Below, piece after piece: positions 63,272 to 64,000 of a DNA stretch of 64,000 nt (positions are counted from its first letter, which is position 1; each line of letters opens with the position of its first letter). The stretch lies in the NCBI RefSeq assembly GCF_036174265.1, contig NZ_CP108055.1, positions 3,658,001 to 3,722,000 of the forward strand, read 5' to 3'. The notes below the pieces were generated by a model. It ran no database searches. It was not told where the DNA came from and worked only from the letters and a program-made list of their open reading frames with translations. Made by a program: the position numbers and the translations under genes. This DNA comes from Streptomyces sp. NBC_00285. Lineage in GTDB: Bacteria; Actinomycetota; Actinomycetes; Streptomycetales; Streptomycetaceae.

Positions 63272-64000
63272 GCGCGCTCCGCTGTGGACGGTCTTCGTGC
63301 TGCCCGTCCTGCTGGTCATCGTCGCCCTGGTGGCGGCCGGGTTCGACGCGGTGCTGTCCGCCGGGGCTCGGAGCGGGCGCTCCGCGTCGCTGCGAGAGGC
63401 AGCCGTCCGCGCCTCGTGGCCCGGCCGCGAGGCACTGCGGCACCTCGTCCAGCAGCCTCGGCGAACGCGGGCGTCGGATGTGCCGCTGACCCGGATCGGA
63501 ACCGCGCTCCTGCCTGTGGCCGCAATCCTGGCCGGCGTCGTTCTACCGCTGGGCTTCCGGTCGGTGAGTGATCTGCCGGAGGGCATCGTCTGGTTCAACG
63601 CGATGGAGTCGCTGGCCTGGGCGGCGGTGTGGCTGGCGGGCTGGGGACCGAACTCGGCTCTCTCGCTCATCGGCGGCTACCGGTTCCTCGCGCAGGGGCT
63701 GGCGTACGAACTGCCGCACATGCTCGCGATCACCACGGCTGCTCTGGGGGCGGAGTCGTTGCGGGTCGGTGAAGTGGTCGACGCACAGGCGGGGTTGTGG
63801 TTCGCGGTGTGGATGCCGGTGGCCTTCGGGATCTATCTGCTCAGCGCCATGGCGATGGCGTTCTGGGGGCCGTTTGACCAACCCGCCGGGCGGGACGTGG
63901 CCGGTGGCGCGGTCGCCGAACTGTCCGGCGCGGACCGCGTGCTCTTCCTCGGTGGCCGGTGGCTGCTACTGGTGGTCGCCTCGGCGTTCAGTGTCCCGCT
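63264..64000 (+). CDS. nuoH: NADH-quinone oxidoreductase subunit H paralogue (window edge)
   Basis: The ATG at 63264 overlaps the His-rich gene by 8 bases. The frame is open for 245 codons to the window end. NuoH features are visible: GIVWFNAMESLAWAAVWLAGWGPN, the quinone-site GGYRFLAQGLAYELPHML, and AFWGPFDQPA. Compared with standard NuoH, the early RMGPN region is altered (QQPRRTRASDVP). The remaining subunits presumably follow beyond the window. Confidence 0.92.
   Translation, partial: MAERAPLWTVFVLPVLLVIVALVAAGFDAVLSAGARSGRSASLREAAVRASWPGREALRHLVQQPRRTRASDVPLTRIGTALLPVAAILAGVVLPLGFRSVSDLPEGIVWFNAMESLAWAAVWLAGWGPNSALSLIGGYRFLAQGLAYELPHMLAITTAALGAESLRVGEVVDAQAGLWFAVWMPVAFGIYLLSAMAMAFWGPFDQPAGRDVAGGAVAELSGADRVLFLGGRWLLLVVASAFSVP

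Overview
The window reads as Streptomyces DNA, chromosomal arm or large plasmid. It is about 70% G+C with frequent GTG starts and many ATGA/GTGA stop-start overlaps. Its families are typically actinobacterial: DHA2 exporter, Lgt, CsoR, DUF2218, a second nuo operon and bacterial NOS. No tRNA, rRNA or CRISPR array was seen.

Layout. (1) 1-10 kb: the end of an alpha/beta hydrolase/DUF2218 operon, a methyltransferase, a decayed carbonic anhydrase, an NlpC/P60 wall hydrolase, and a first copper/envelope block (multicopper oxidase with a small Met/His-rich membrane protein, L,D-transpeptidase lipoprotein, a 476-aa copper-type membrane protein, M23 peptidase). (2) 10.5-31.2 kb: twenty genes all on the minus strand that look like one biosynthetic gene cluster. 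They include UDP-glucose pyrophosphorylase, a free-standing condensation domain, GT-B glycosyltransferase, APH-like kinase, YbhN-type membrane protein, Gfo/Idh/MocA oxidoreductase, ATP-grasp, acyl carrier protein, radical SAM/SPASM, KorAB, a nitric oxide synthase oxygenase, a fatty-acid-hydroxylase-type membrane enzyme, SDR, flavin reductase, class III aminotransferase, thioester reductase, an acyl-CoA-dehydrogenase-fold enzyme and two SRPBCC proteins. A two-component system (31.5-33.8 kb) and a macrolide-type glycosyltransferase plus DHA2 exporter (33.8-36.8 kb) follow as likely regulation and self-protection. (3) 37-40 kb: a sulfite-oxidase-like protein divergent from a TetR/hydrolase pair. 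(4) 40.3-64 kb: a second copper/envelope island scarred by insertion-sequence remnants. It holds a BNR-repeat protein, a frameshifted transposase, a cysteine-synthase/MFS pair, copZ-copA, csoR, a secreted LVIVD protein, two methyltransferases, TlpA-CcdA, small membrane proteins, Lgt, a cupredoxin lipoprotein, and the start of a complex-I-like operon whose second gene carries a very His-rich insert.

The clearest regulatory signal is a pair of operator families. Four CsoR-type sites (TACCCCC/GGGGGTA) precede the multicopper oxidase operon, the 476-aa membrane protein, copZA and csoR. A second, different 13-bp palindrome, CTAA-N5-TTAG, occurs seven times exactly and about five more times in degenerate form. 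Almost every copy lies 20-100 nt before an envelope, thiol-redox or copper gene in the two islands (Ldt, M23, BNR protein, copZA, TlpA-CcdA, Lgt and others). Its arms resemble BlaI/MecI/CopY operators, but no such regulator gene lies in the window. I read this as an undescribed regulon for remodelling the cell surface under copper or redox stress.

The gene cluster in region 2 is the other candidate novelty. A thioester reductase and aminotransferase (alkylamine formation), an acyl-CoA-dehydrogenase-fold enzyme plus flavin reductase (possible N-oxygenation), and a nitric oxide synthase with KorAB as possible electron donor would fit a lipid amine carrying an N-N or nitro/nitroso function. This is inference from gene content only.
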